Shown: positions 53,949-62,375 of the stretch, piece by piece | Layout: every line of letters starts with the position of its first letter | Position numbering within the stretch: the first letter of the stretch is position 1 | Assembly (NCBI GenBank): GCA_964517135.1 | Contig: CAZFBA010000006.1 | Location: 87,566 to 151,565 of the forward strand | Source: CAZFBA01 sp964517135 | Lineage (GTDB): Bacteria > Cyanobacteriota > Vampirovibrionia > JBFMGH01 | Length of the DNA: 64,000 bases | Reading direction: 5' to 3' | Notes under the pieces: generated by a model | The model's input: only the letters and a program-made list of their open reading frames with translations | Database searches by the model: none | Told to the model about the DNA's origin: nothing | Made by a program: the position numbers and the translations under genes

Positions 53949-54132
53949 TTTTCGATTTTCAAAACCCGTGCCATGACTGGCACCTGACCCCATAAAGGGG
54001 GCGCTGCCCCCTTTCACCTGCAAAGCGGCTATCCCCCGGGGTATTGAGTGATTTCTTGTGATCTTTCTCAGCAAGTGGTTACCTGCTCGTTCAACCCATA
54101 TCTTTACTTTTAAAATCTTTGAAAATCGAAAA
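53949..54132. ncRNA. Candidate structured RNA or small inverted-repeat element
   Basis: The ends form a perfect 15-bp inverted repeat (TTTTCGATTTTCAAA and TTTGAAAATCGAAAA), which would be a closing stem. Inside are two strong hairpins: GTGCCA/TGGCAC with loop TGAC at 53968-53983, and AAAGGGGGC/GCCCCCTTT with loop GCT at 53994-54014. Further GC-rich sequence follows. It does not match tmRNA, RNase P or SRP RNA landmarks I know. The strand is undecided, and a MITE-like element is the alternative. Confidence 0.35.
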
Positions 54133-54270
54133 CAAAAAATCTATCATTATAGTTATGCATCAGTCTTTTACCCTAGTTAAACACTGATCTAATATATACG
54201 TTAAACATTTGATGAAAAATACAGTCCTGTGGTGTAATGTAATTATGTGAGAGTATTTGAAGAAAAAACC

Positions 54271-55209
54271 GTGAAAAGAGCCCTGATACAAATATTATTA
54301 GTAATAGTAACTACTTTTATTATTGCACCTTCTTCTGAAGGACAACATCTCTCTGATTCATTTAAAGCAGGCGTAATGGAATACAGGACTGGCCATTATC
54401 AGAAATCTGCAACTATTATGGATAAACTCATACAGATTGAACCTGATAACTATTACGCACGATATTATCTGGCTATTTCACTGGTAAAACTTAATCGCAT
54501 CAATGAAGCCAGAAAACACTATAACATCATTCTTTCTGAAGCACGTGAAGATAAAATATTACAGTATGCCAGAAATGGCCTTAAACTGATAGAAACAGGG
54601 GCAGACAAACCTGAAAAAACCTCTAGAATAAGCGTTATAGAGGTAGACAAAAAAGAAGACACTTCTAAAAAAGAAACATCTCATACTGAGTCCGGTCAAA
54701 AGCCTGCCTATGATACAAATCTCGCTTATAACAAAGATCTTATGATTCATCAACTAGCTGATCAAAACAACATCAGCCCTGATGAACTTAATAACCTGAT
54801 TAAACTTCTTGCCAAAAACCCTTCAGCTCTTCAAACTCTCAATAAACTTGCTACCGGGCAGAACACAACAGCAGGAGGCAATTTAAACAATATTGATCCT
54901 GAAACAGCTGCTAAACTGGTCAAAATGATGACCATGAACTCTCAAATGAGCCTCCTGAACTCTATGAATACAAATAATAATAACAATAACTCTAACCCGA
55001 TGAACATGATGGGTATGCTGATGGGTAATCCGATGATGAAAATGGCACAGATGGGCCTCCAGGGCAATAATGGCCTCTCTGGAGAAACCAGTCAGATGCA
55101 ACAGATAATGAACTATATGAATCAAACAGGCAATCAGGGACAGATGAACCCTGATATGCTTAATCTATTTTTCCAGAATGGAATGATGGGCGGCTTTAGC
55201 GGGTTTTAA
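54271..55209 (+). CDS. Secreted TPR protein with Met/Asn-rich tail
   Basis: With the GTG at 54271 the protein opens with a clean signal peptide (MKRALIQILLVIVTTFII). An upstream GTG at 54247 is possible but poorly supported. Residues ~30-110 contain two TPR-like repeats (FKAGVMEYRTGHYQKSATIM, ARYYLAISLVKLNRINEAR). After a charged linker the last 110 residues are very rich in Met, Asn, Gln and Gly (PMNMMGMLMGNPMMKMAQMG). First gene of a tight cluster with PqqD-like and radical SAM genes, 15 bases apart. Function unknown. Confidence 0.75.
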   Translation: MKRALIQILLVIVTTFIIAPSSEGQHLSDSFKAGVMEYRTGHYQKSATIMDKLIQIEPDNYYARYYLAISLVKLNRINEARKHYNIILSEAREDKILQYARNGLKLIETGADKPEKTSRISVIEVDKKEDTSKKETSHTESGQKPAYDTNLAYNKDLMIHQLADQNNISPDELNNLIKLLAKNPSALQTLNKLATGQNTTAGGNLNNIDPETAAKLVKMMTMNSQMSLLNSMNTNNNNNNSNPMNMMGMLMGNPMMKMAQMGLQGNNGLSGETSQMQQIMNYMNQTGNQGQMNPDMLNLFFQNGMMGGFSGF

Positions 55210-55224
55210 CTTACAGAGGAATCA

Positions 55225-55527
55225 ATGCTTGAATGCAAACCACAACATTACATAAAATATTGGAAACTCTCTAAAGACAGGGATAACAACAATACTCTGG
55301 AGCTCATAACAAACGATAGCAGGCATCTTGTACTTAAAAATCATTATGTCTTACTCTGGCAGCTTATCAATGGCTTTAATAGTGTAGAGACAATTGTTTC
55401 AGACTTTTGTCAGCTGTTTAACTCAGAAGAAGCTGAAAAAGTTAAAGAAATCGTATGCAAATCACTTCAACAGATGGATGAAGCAGAAATTATTCTTTTA
55501 AACTGGAACCCCTTTAGTAAAGAATGA
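55225..55527 (+). CDS. PqqD-like small protein (RiPP recognition element fold)
   Basis: The 100 residues fit the PqqD family. A beta-rich N-terminus is followed by LLWQLINGFNSVETIVSDFCQLF, and a last helix pair is KEIVCKSLQQMDEAEIILL. PqqD folds bind peptide substrates and deliver them to radical SAM enzymes. Its stop overlaps the start of the radical SAM gene by 4 bases, a classic partner arrangement. Canonical PQQ genes are absent nearby. Confidence 0.65.
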   Translation: MLECKPQHYIKYWKLSKDRDNNNTLELITNDSRHLVLKNHYVLLWQLINGFNSVETIVSDFCQLFNSEEAEKVKEIVCKSLQQMDEAEIILLNWNPFSKE

Positions 55528-56870
55528 ACGACATTTTTTTGATAAATCCACCGCAGCCTAAACCCGATAACCTGACGCTGAAATATTCACCGCCATCACC
55601 CCCTCTCGGACTGTGCTATCTTTCACCAGGCCTAAAGGCAGCAGGTTTTAAGGTGACCGGCTGGGATTTTGAACTAAAGGAAAATACTATCAGCCGCTTT
55701 CTGTCACTGCTTGCAGAAAAAAAGCCTCTCATTGCCGGCATAACCTCTCTGACAAATACTGCACTGACCGCACTCACAGTGGCAAAACTTATTAAAAATC
55801 ATTCTCCTGAAACCCTCATAGCACTTGGAGGACAGCACCCTGCTTTTTGCTATGAAGAACTTTTAAACTATGATTTTATTGACTATATATTACCAGGAGA
55901 AGCTGAAAAGTCTTTTGTTATGTTATGTGAAGCTATCAAAAACAATCAAAACATACACAATATAAAGGGTATTGCATACAGAAAGCAGTCTAAAATATCT
56001 ATATCATTACCTGATATAGAACCTGACCTGGATAATATACCTTTCCCTGATAGAGATTTGTTTGACATAACAGGCTATTTTGACCCTGTAAGCATTGTTT
56101 CCAGCAGGGGATGCAATGCAAAGTGTATCTTTTGCTCTGCCACTGCTTTTCGAAAATCAAAAGTACGTTTCCGATCATCAGAAAATATACTCGCTGAAAT
56201 TGAATTAGTCTATAAAAAAGGCTTCCATGTTGTTAATTTTGTTGATGACAACTTTCTAATGAAGAAACAGCGCATAAAAGAGATCTGCCATGGCATACAA
56301 AAACACTTTCCGGAACTTTTCTGGACCTGTTCTGCCAGAGCTGACCTTGTAGACAAAGAAATAATCAAATTGCTTGCACAGAGCGGCTGTAAAGGGATTC
56401 ATTTTGGAGTCGAAACTGCTTCAGAAGATTCTCAGAAGTATATAGGAAAATATTTATCTCTTCAAAAGCTAGAAAATGCACTTATTGCAGCAGATAAAAA
56501 TAACCTGCGAACCTTCTGCTCATTCATTATTGGCCTCCCTAATGAGGATGAACAACAGATTAGAAAAAACATTCAATTTGCTATTAATCTCCATAAACGC
56601 CATAAAACCTCACCTGTATTTGGCCTGCTTACACCATTCCCTGGAACGCCCATTTGTAATAACCCGGAAAAATACGATATAAAAATTATTTCAAAAAATT
56701 ATTCTGACTATGACATTTTTACACCTGTAATACAAACAAAATATCTTAACGAAAACCAGTTAAGGGAATTACTTTTTGATGCCCAAAAGCTTTATCTTGA
56801 GAATATGTCAGGCGATACAATACAGCAAATTCAAGATCTCTCTAATATACTGGAATATAACAACTCTTAA
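55524..56870 (+). CDS. B12-binding radical SAM enzyme
   Basis: Residues 1-135 form a cobalamin-binding domain (LINPPQPKPDN, then PPLGLCYLSPGLKAAGF). The radical SAM core follows with the iron-sulfur motif CNAKCIFCSATAF near 195 and downstream strands (VNFVDDNFLMKK, GCKGIHFGVETASEDSQ). Such class B enzymes often methylate unreactive carbon or phosphorus, or modify lipids, cofactors and peptides. The substrate is not known. Coupling with a PqqD-like gene suggests a peptide or protein substrate, which is inference. Confidence 0.92.
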   Translation: MNDIFLINPPQPKPDNLTLKYSPPSPPLGLCYLSPGLKAAGFKVTGWDFELKENTISRFLSLLAEKKPLIAGITSLTNTALTALTVAKLIKNHSPETLIALGGQHPAFCYEELLNYDFIDYILPGEAEKSFVMLCEAIKNNQNIHNIKGIAYRKQSKISISLPDIEPDLDNIPFPDRDLFDITGYFDPVSIVSSRGCNAKCIFCSATAFRKSKVRFRSSENILAEIELVYKKGFHVVNFVDDNFLMKKQRIKEICHGIQKHFPELFWTCSARADLVDKEIIKLLAQSGCKGIHFGVETASEDSQKYIGKYLSLQKLENALIAADKNNLRTFCSFIIGLPNEDEQQIRKNIQFAINLHKRHKTSPVFGLLTPFPGTPICNNPEKYDIKIISKNYSDYDIFTPVIQTKYLNENQLRELLFDAQKLYLENMSGDTIQQIQDLSNILEYNNS

Positions 56871-56934
56871 AATCTAAACATTGCACAACCTTAAATCACA
56901 AAAACTATCATCCTGGTTATACATTACGCCTTAT

Positions 56935-57026
56935 GGAAACTCTGATGAATTAATGATTCCAGCAAAAACAAGGTAGGGTTTGACACCACTTTCTTAAATC
57001 TGGGAATTTTTAAGTTATTCAAAGAC
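56935..57026 (+). repeat. Interspersed repeat R1, long copy
   Basis: The most complete copy: GGAAACTCTGATGAATTAAT, CCAGCAAAAACAAGGTAGGG, CACCACTTTCTTAAATCTGG and GAATTTTTAAGTTATTCAAA in order. It lies between the radical SAM gene and the pilin terminator. Confidence 0.7.
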
Positions 57027-57050
57027 TCCTGATATAATAAATTGCCATGA

Positions 57051-57075
57051 AAAAAGACCCGGAAAATGCCGGGCC
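57051..57075 (-). terminator. Terminator of the type IV pilin gene
   Basis: CCCGG at 57058-57062 and CCGGG at 57069-57073 form the stem; on the minus strand it is followed by TCTTTTTTC. It lies about 30 bases past the pilin stop. Confidence 0.75.
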
Positions 57076-57100
57076 TTTTAAACTTTTTTTTGCAGATACA

Positions 57101-57508
57101 TTAGAAAGCGTTATAAATAGCCGTAACATCAGTACCTGTCAGATAATAAACAGCCGTACCACCGTTAGAGAATGTCAGTGACATTTGTGAAGAAGCAATA
57201 CCAGCAACACCAGAAACCTGCGGGCTCGCACCACTGGTCAAGTTAGAGAGTGTAATAGTTTGCTGGCCAGTCGCAGCACCTGCAGTAACTACGAAATCTT
57301 GGAAGTTTACGGGTGGCACACGTTGCTGGGCAACGTAAATAGCAGCAGATGACTGCAATGATTGAAGTAATGATTTAGCAACTGTTTCTTGAGCTGCACC
57401 AGTTAAGTTAGTGAACCTTGGTACAGCAACTGCGGCTAGAATACCTATAATAGCAATAACGATAGCTAATTCGATTAAGGTAAAACCGCTTCCAGTCCTT
57501 CTTTCCAT
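57101..57508 (-). CDS. Type IV pilin-like protein
   Basis: A type IV pilin or pseudopilin. The prepilin motif is [25 protein letters not shown], cut between Gly-8 and Phe-9, with the invariant Glu at mature position 5. The globular part (about 100 residues) has no cysteine pair. At 135 residues it resembles short PilA/GspH-like pilins. Base composition is noticeably richer in GC than its neighbours, as in highly expressed genes. GGAGGT precedes the ATG and a terminator follows, so it is a single-gene unit. Confidence 0.92.
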   Translation of the reverse strand: MERRTGSGFTLIELAIVIAIIGILAAVAVPRFTNLTGAAQETVAKSLLQSLQSSAAIYVAQQRVPPVNFQDFVVTAGAATGQQTITLSNLTSGASPQVSGVAGIASSQMSLTFSNGGTAVYYLTGTDVTAIYNAF

Positions 57509-58345
57509 TTAAATTCTACCTCCAGGTTTGAACAACTTTATGTGACCTTAAATATTATAAACGACGAACACAAATTTCATGTAATACGTTAACTTTTTAA
57601 TCCTTGTATATTGTATCGATAAATATATAAAAAATATAATCTGTAATAACACAGATTTCTATCAGTATAATTACGTAGTTTTTTTATACGTAGTAGAAGA
57701 TTTGACATACACAAAAAGGCCTGTAATAGTTATGTTATAGAGATTATTGCAACTAGTAAGCAATAAAAACGGGCTTTTAAAGCCAAAGACAATCTGCATA
57801 AGCTCTAAACAGATAGAATTGACTTTTACGTTTTTTATATATTACTGAACAATAAATTGAATATTTGAATTTAAAAAAGGCTAAATGTTTAAATTTTTGA
57901 AACCACTTGATGCAGGCTCTAATTGGCCTTATTAAATCGTCTAATTAGTTTTTGTGTAATAAAATACTGTTTTTTGAGAGCATAAACTATTATCGTGATT
58001 GAAAACACGATTAATTATTAATTCACTTAAATCGTAAAGTTGTTAAAATTTATCGAAACACTTGCAGAATTAGCTTTTCAGGAAGTAAGCATTTTCAGGT
58101 TATAAAAATTGGCAGATATAATGTTAGAGGCAGTCGGGTTTAAAAGGCAAGCTGAGCTTGCCTTTTAAACCCTCAAATATTTCAGCATTAAATTTTTACT
58201 AATAATCAGTGTTAAAAATCGCAAATATTTGTAAACATTTGTAAATATTTACTCCGTATATATCACAAAAATAATAATGATTGTTTTTATGCATATACAA
58301 AGTTTAGGAGTTTTGGGTAGTTAGCAACTTAAGGGCAGAATTAAT
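57509..58345. other. Long noncoding region between pilin and coiled-coil genes
   Basis: About 840 AT-rich bases without a credible protein frame. It includes the pilin promoter side (TATAAT-like hexamer on the minus strand near 57554) and an ATCGTG/CACGAT hairpin at 57992-58011. A 17-bp-stem hairpin lies at 58136-58172, and the near-tandem AAATATTTGTAAACATTTG motif lies around 58225. Confidence 0.45.
58136..58172. repeat. Perfect 17-bp inverted repeat with 3-base loop
   Basis: GGGTTTAAAAGGCAAGC is followed by TGA and then its exact reverse complement. No T-run follows on either strand, so it is not a typical terminator. It may be an RNA stem, a recombination target or a protein-binding palindrome. 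Confidence 0.7.
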
Positions 58346-59353
58346 ATGACAGCACTAAATATTCAGGCAGAAATCCGGCAGTTATTGTCATCTCACATGG
58401 CAAAAATTCAAGATTTAATGAGTGAAGCACAATCTAAGAAAACAGAAGCCATTTTTGCTGGTTTTACAGCAAACAGAGAAGAACAGAGAAAAGGTCAATT
58501 TGAAGGCGAGATTGCAATGTGGCAATCCAAATTATCAGCTGGAGAGACCGCAGATAATTATGTAAATCAGGTAAGTTCAACCTCCGGTCTTTTCCTTCAG
58601 AAAAAAATTCAGCATAAAATAGAAAAATTAAAAGAAAAAGAGAAAAATATTCTTTCTTTGCTGAGTTCATTAAAAGAGCGCCTTGAACAACTGACAAAGG
58701 CTATAGCAGAAAAGCAAAATCCGCTGCTTTTGCTTGCTGTTATACTTTTTGAACTTATGACAAAAATGTTAGAAAACACTTTAAACAGCGTACAGAGAGA
58801 AAAGGCTGAGCTTGCAAAACAAGTAGCTTTATCAATGCTTCAAAACAGCGGTAATATGGCAAAAGTTGATAGCAATATTGAAAATCAAAAGGCTTTAGAG
58901 GCTGTTTTACTTAAACAATCTAATGTTCAAAAAAATAGTGCTATGAAAATGCTTGATACGGTTGACAATAGAGCCTATTCATTTGAGCAAACAGATCGTC
59001 AGGAGAAAAATCAGGGACAATTATTTCTTTCAGCTATTATGAATTTAAAACAAAAGCTTGAAAATAAGGGTATTGAAATACCTGCTGATTCTCTGGTTGC
59101 TCTGCAGGATCTTATTGAAGGTAAAACTAATTCAAAAGTTATTATTGATCAATCAATAAGTGAAAAAATATATGAAGATATAGTAAAATTAGTCGGCGAA
59201 GATAACATCGTTATCGACAGAAGAAACGAAGATAGAAGAAACGAAACAGAGAGAAGAAGCGATCATCATATAGTACTGGCTGATAGCAGGTCTGATGTGG
59301 CCGGCAGAAGAACCGGAGACAGAAGACAGGATGCCAGTATATTCATCGGATAA
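58346..59353 (+). CDS. Coiled-coil protein with DRR-rich C-terminus
   Basis: No known family. Residues 80-130 and 205-250 form coiled coil (KKIQHKIEKLKEKEKNILSL). There is one hydrophobic stretch at ~125-140 (NPLLLLAVILFELMTKML) within a helix. The last 45 residues carry repeated Arg-Arg-Asp type motifs (VIDRRNEDRRNETERRSD, then RRTGDRRQD). A comparable motif occurs near the N-terminus of FliH here. Its own terminator lies at 59378. The ATG has a weak AAGGGCAG upstream. Confidence 0.75.
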   Translation: MTALNIQAEIRQLLSSHMAKIQDLMSEAQSKKTEAIFAGFTANREEQRKGQFEGEIAMWQSKLSAGETADNYVNQVSSTSGLFLQKKIQHKIEKLKEKEKNILSLLSSLKERLEQLTKAIAEKQNPLLLLAVILFELMTKMLENTLNSVQREKAELAKQVALSMLQNSGNMAKVDSNIENQKALEAVLLKQSNVQKNSAMKMLDTVDNRAYSFEQTDRQEKNQGQLFLSAIMNLKQKLENKGIEIPADSLVALQDLIEGKTNSKVIIDQSISEKIYEDIVKLVGEDNIVIDRRNEDRRNETERRSDHHIVLADSRSDVAGRRTGDRRQDASIFIG

Positions 59354-59377
59354 TTAATTTGATTTCCATGGGGGTAG

Positions 59378-59401
59378 AGGCTGCCGGCTGGCAGCCTTTT
59401 T
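59378..59401 (+). terminator. Terminator of the coiled-coil gene
   Basis: AGGCTGCC at 59378-59385 pairs perfectly with GGCAGCCT at 59390-59397, followed by TTTTT. Confidence 0.85.
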
Positions 59402-59542
59402 AATTGGTCAATTATAATGGTCAGGCCTGATATGCAATAGATAAGCCCTCTATACTTAAAAACGATATTTAATCCTTAGCTGATTTTCTGAGATATAATA
59501 TTCTTCAATGCAACTTATTATGAATCTCTATCAGGTAAATTT

Positions 59543-61102
59543 ATGAAATTCATCTGGGAAATTGTTAAAGACTTTTTCTACTCTTTTGAAGGCTGTCCTG
59601 AAGAAATGAGTGAAGAAGAGCTTAAAATAAGACAACATTACATAGATGGAAAGACTTTTTTCGAGAATAAAGAATATGATAAAGCTCTTGAAAGCTTCAA
59701 AATATTTAATTCGTATGAAACAAACGGTAGAGCACTCTTTTATATGGCTGAAATATATTTTATAAAAAAAGACTTTAACAATGCAATCATTCACTATGAA
59801 AAAACTATACCTCATTCTAATACACCACATCATTACTGGGGATCTTATATCGGTATAAGTTGTTGTTACATAGAAAAAAAGGAACTTGATAAAGCAAAAA
59901 AGTACTGTCAGAAAATTCTTAAAGAAAATCCCTCTTTACCTTTTGCTAATAATACTATGGGTACTATTTATAAACTAACAAATAACTATCAATTAGCTAT
60001 TGAACATTATAAAGAAGCTATTAAAAATATTGCCTTGCAACCAGATAGCTATATGGATCCCTGGTTTAACCTGCTTGAATTATATTTTGAGCTGCAGGAT
60101 ACTAAAAATGCTTCCGGCCTTACAAAAAAAATGTCATCTCAGGTTGCCGGTAAATTTATAGAAGAAAATACAGAGATAGAATACTGGGAAAAAGAACATC
60201 TTGAAAGAATCGAAGGTTATATAATAAAAGCTATCGATATAAATAAAAATGATTCAGGGTTATATCTGGATCTGGGAAAAATTTATTATGGCAAAAAAGA
60301 ATACAACAAAGCCATTGAAATTCTTAGTCGTGCTGTTTCTATCGAACCTGATAATGCTCAAATCAATGCTTTCCTGGGCTTTTCATATACCAGAGATAAA
60401 AAATTTGAGACAGCTATTGAGCATATTAATAAAGCTATATCAATTGATCCTGATGAGAAGAAATTTTATAACCTCTTGGGACGTACATATTTTCTTAAGC
60501 ATGAATATGATAAAGCATTTAACTGCTTTGAAAAGAGCCTGGAGCGATCTATTAAACACAAAACCGATTTAATTGATACATATGACGGATTTGCATACAG
60601 GGCTATGGGCTATTGTTGCTATAAAAAAGATAACTATAAAGAAGCTATTAGATATTATTTAATTGCTTTTGATAAATCTGAAAGGTCTGAGAATAATAAA
60701 ATTGAGGCTTATAATGCTTTGATAAGGTTATATTATCAATTAAAAGATTATGATAATACAATGAAAATAATACGTATGGCTGAATCTATTCAGCCAGGAG
60801 CTTATTATGAAAGTTATTTTGAAAAGATATACAACAGAGATAACAATGATGTTATAGCTTTATTTTTCTTGAGTCTTTATTTCTTGAGGAATTTAGAATT
60901 TAAAGTTGATTTATCAGTAGAACATAGAAGTGCAAGGCACCTATCTTCAGAAGAGTCTAAATCTATTATTGAATTAAAAGAAAAAATAATAATGTATCTA
61001 AACAAAGTAAAGCAAAATGCACCTGAACTTGCTTCAGAAGCTGATAAATCTTTAGAAAAGTTAGAATTAGTATGGTCTAGAAATAAATTCAAAGGGCAGT
61101 GA
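59543..61102 (+). CDS. TPR-repeat protein
   Basis: A 519-residue protein built of about nine tetratricopeptide repeats. Examples are KTFFENKEYDKALESFKIF, AIEHYKEAIKN, LGKIYYGKKEYNKAIEILSRA and GRTYFLKHEYDKAFNCFEKSL. They span residues 30-440, with a short helical tail. No signal peptide, so cytoplasmic. TPRs bind other proteins and no enzymatic domain is seen. CAGGT precedes the ATG. Confidence 0.9.
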   Translation: MKFIWEIVKDFFYSFEGCPEEMSEEELKIRQHYIDGKTFFENKEYDKALESFKIFNSYETNGRALFYMAEIYFIKKDFNNAIIHYEKTIPHSNTPHHYWGSYIGISCCYIEKKELDKAKKYCQKILKENPSLPFANNTMGTIYKLTNNYQLAIEHYKEAIKNIALQPDSYMDPWFNLLELYFELQDTKNASGLTKKMSSQVAGKFIEENTEIEYWEKEHLERIEGYIIKAIDINKNDSGLYLDLGKIYYGKKEYNKAIEILSRAVSIEPDNAQINAFLGFSYTRDKKFETAIEHINKAISIDPDEKKFYNLLGRTYFLKHEYDKAFNCFEKSLERSIKHKTDLIDTYDGFAYRAMGYCCYKKDNYKEAIRYYLIAFDKSERSENNKIEAYNALIRLYYQLKDYDNTMKIIRMAESIQPGAYYESYFEKIYNRDNNDVIALFFLSLYFLRNLEFKVDLSVEHRSARHLSSEESKSIIELKEKIIMYLNKVKQNAPELASEADKSLEKLELVWSRNKFKGQ

Positions 61103-61123
61103 TTTACAGATTAAAGACTGAAA

Positions 61124-61178
61124 GAACCTCTTATGCTAATTTCTTTAATCTGAGAACTTTTATAAATAATTGAAAATT
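61124..61178 (+). repeat. Interspersed repeat R1, diverged short copy
   Basis: Reads GAACCTC, then GCTAATTTCTTTAATCTGAG and AACTTTTATAAATAATTG. Aligns to the ends of the longer R1 copies with the middle missing. Confidence 0.6.
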
Positions 61179-61255
61179 ATTATCTAACACAATATAATTA
61201 TTTTACTATGTTATTTGTTACCAGTGTAATAAACTCTTCAAATGAGGTATAAACA

Positions 61256-62164
61256 ATGAAAAGTAAAGGCCAGAATGTAATAGAAATAGTAATCATTATT
61301 GCTTTAATATCTGTAGCATCAATATTAGCTTTGACTTTACTGGGTGGAAACATTTTTAATATGTTTAAATCTTCTCAAGATAAATTTGAAAAATTTGAAC
61401 CCTTCACTGAAAACAAAAATAATTCTGGCAATATACCCGTAAATACACCTGTAACAAGCCCGGTTAATGTAGAATATTCTTATAATACCAGTGGTAATTT
61501 AGATATTACACTCGATGGAATGATTATTTCTGACATACCTTCAGATTTTTATAATGTACTTCAGGCTACAGGCAGTTCTGGCGGAACTCAAACACTGGCA
61601 GACCTCATTACACAACTTGCTGATCAATTAATAGCAAGCGGAAAAGCTCCTGAACATGAGGTAGAGGTCTTAAAAAATATAGCATCTAAAGCCAGACAAA
61701 TGGCAGAACTGGAAAAACAAATCGAAGAACTTTCTAAAGGAGTGGTTAACTTCTGCTCTACCCAGCCCAATGCTCAGGATTGTAAGTATAATGCATATTA
61801 TGAAGAAGGTGGCAGAGAATTAGTTACACAACTTGCAGGAGATATGGGACACGGTGGGCTTAACGGCGAACTTAAAGCCTATCTTAAAAATGATGACTTT
61901 ATAAATTTTAAAGAAAATTACCCCGAATCCAGTATTCTTGTTGAATTATTAACTGATGAAATTTATAACCTGGCACTAAATATAGAAATTAATGATAGAT
62001 CACTGGGAGATAAAGGTTACTTTGAAGATGGAAAAGTAAGACTTTTTAATGCTCAAGATATTTTAACTCCTGGTTTTGAAGATCCAAGCAAAATTACAGA
62101 TATTGACGGAAAAATTATTTGCCATATAGGTAAAGGCTCTTATGAAACTGAAGGATGCAATTAA
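61256..62164 (+). CDS. Flp/class III-type pilin-like protein with large ectodomain
   Basis: The N-terminus MKSKGQNVIEIVIIIALIS followed by VASILALTLLGGNI strongly resembles Flp/Tad pilins: cleavage after Gly-5 would leave a Glu at mature position 5, and the TLLGGN ending is typical. Flp pilins are usually 50-70 residues, whereas this has about 250 further residues. These are Asn/Gly/Pro-rich near 45-65 and then helical, with three cysteines (NFCSTQ, DCKYN and HIGKGSYETEGCN). It could be an anchored minor pilin. GAGGT precedes the ATG. No tad secretion genes are in the window. Confidence 0.7.
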   Translation: MKSKGQNVIEIVIIIALISVASILALTLLGGNIFNMFKSSQDKFEKFEPFTENKNNSGNIPVNTPVTSPVNVEYSYNTSGNLDITLDGMIISDIPSDFYNVLQATGSSGGTQTLADLITQLADQLIASGKAPEHEVEVLKNIASKARQMAELEKQIEELSKGVVNFCSTQPNAQDCKYNAYYEEGGRELVTQLAGDMGHGGLNGELKAYLKNDDFINFKENYPESSILVELLTDEIYNLALNIEINDRSLGDKGYFEDGKVRLFNAQDILTPGFEDPSKITDIDGKIICHIGKGSYETEGCN

Positions 62165-62202
62165 TTTTTTTACCTAATATAATGTCATATCCTGTTTGAT
62201 TT

Positions 62203-62270
62203 CAAGGCACAACTTTTCACCGGATTCTTTTGAGATCCAATACCTCTTGAATCAGATGTCTTTTAATGGC
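62203..62270 (+). repeat. Possible interspersed repeat R3, second copy
   Basis: Contains CTTTTCACCGGATT, CCAATACCTCTTGAATCAG and TGTCTTTTAA, matching the right half of 27625-27745 with several differences. Confidence 0.4.
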
Positions 62271-62375
62271 AACTTATACTGATTAATGTATAGATTACTG
62301 AATTCTATCAGCATATATTAATTATTTACGTGGAATGGTATAAACAAAGTATTAAGCAATATACCCAAGATAAAC

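Larger units (their letters stand above)
53798..54246. other. Noncoding region with a structured GC-rich element
   Basis: Contains a terminator-like hairpin at 53850-53872 and the inverted-repeat-bounded element at 53949-54132. The latter is clearly richer in GC than its surroundings. No protein frame is supported. Confidence 0.5.

Noticed and set aside
58200..58270. AT-rich near-tandem AAATATTTGTAAACATTTG as origin iterons
   Set aside because: Only two imperfect units, no DnaA boxes and no dnaA, dnaN or rep gene nearby.
58290..58330. CAAAGTTT before the coiled-coil gene as a sigma-28 -35 element
   Set aside because: The -10 element is absent at the required spacing.
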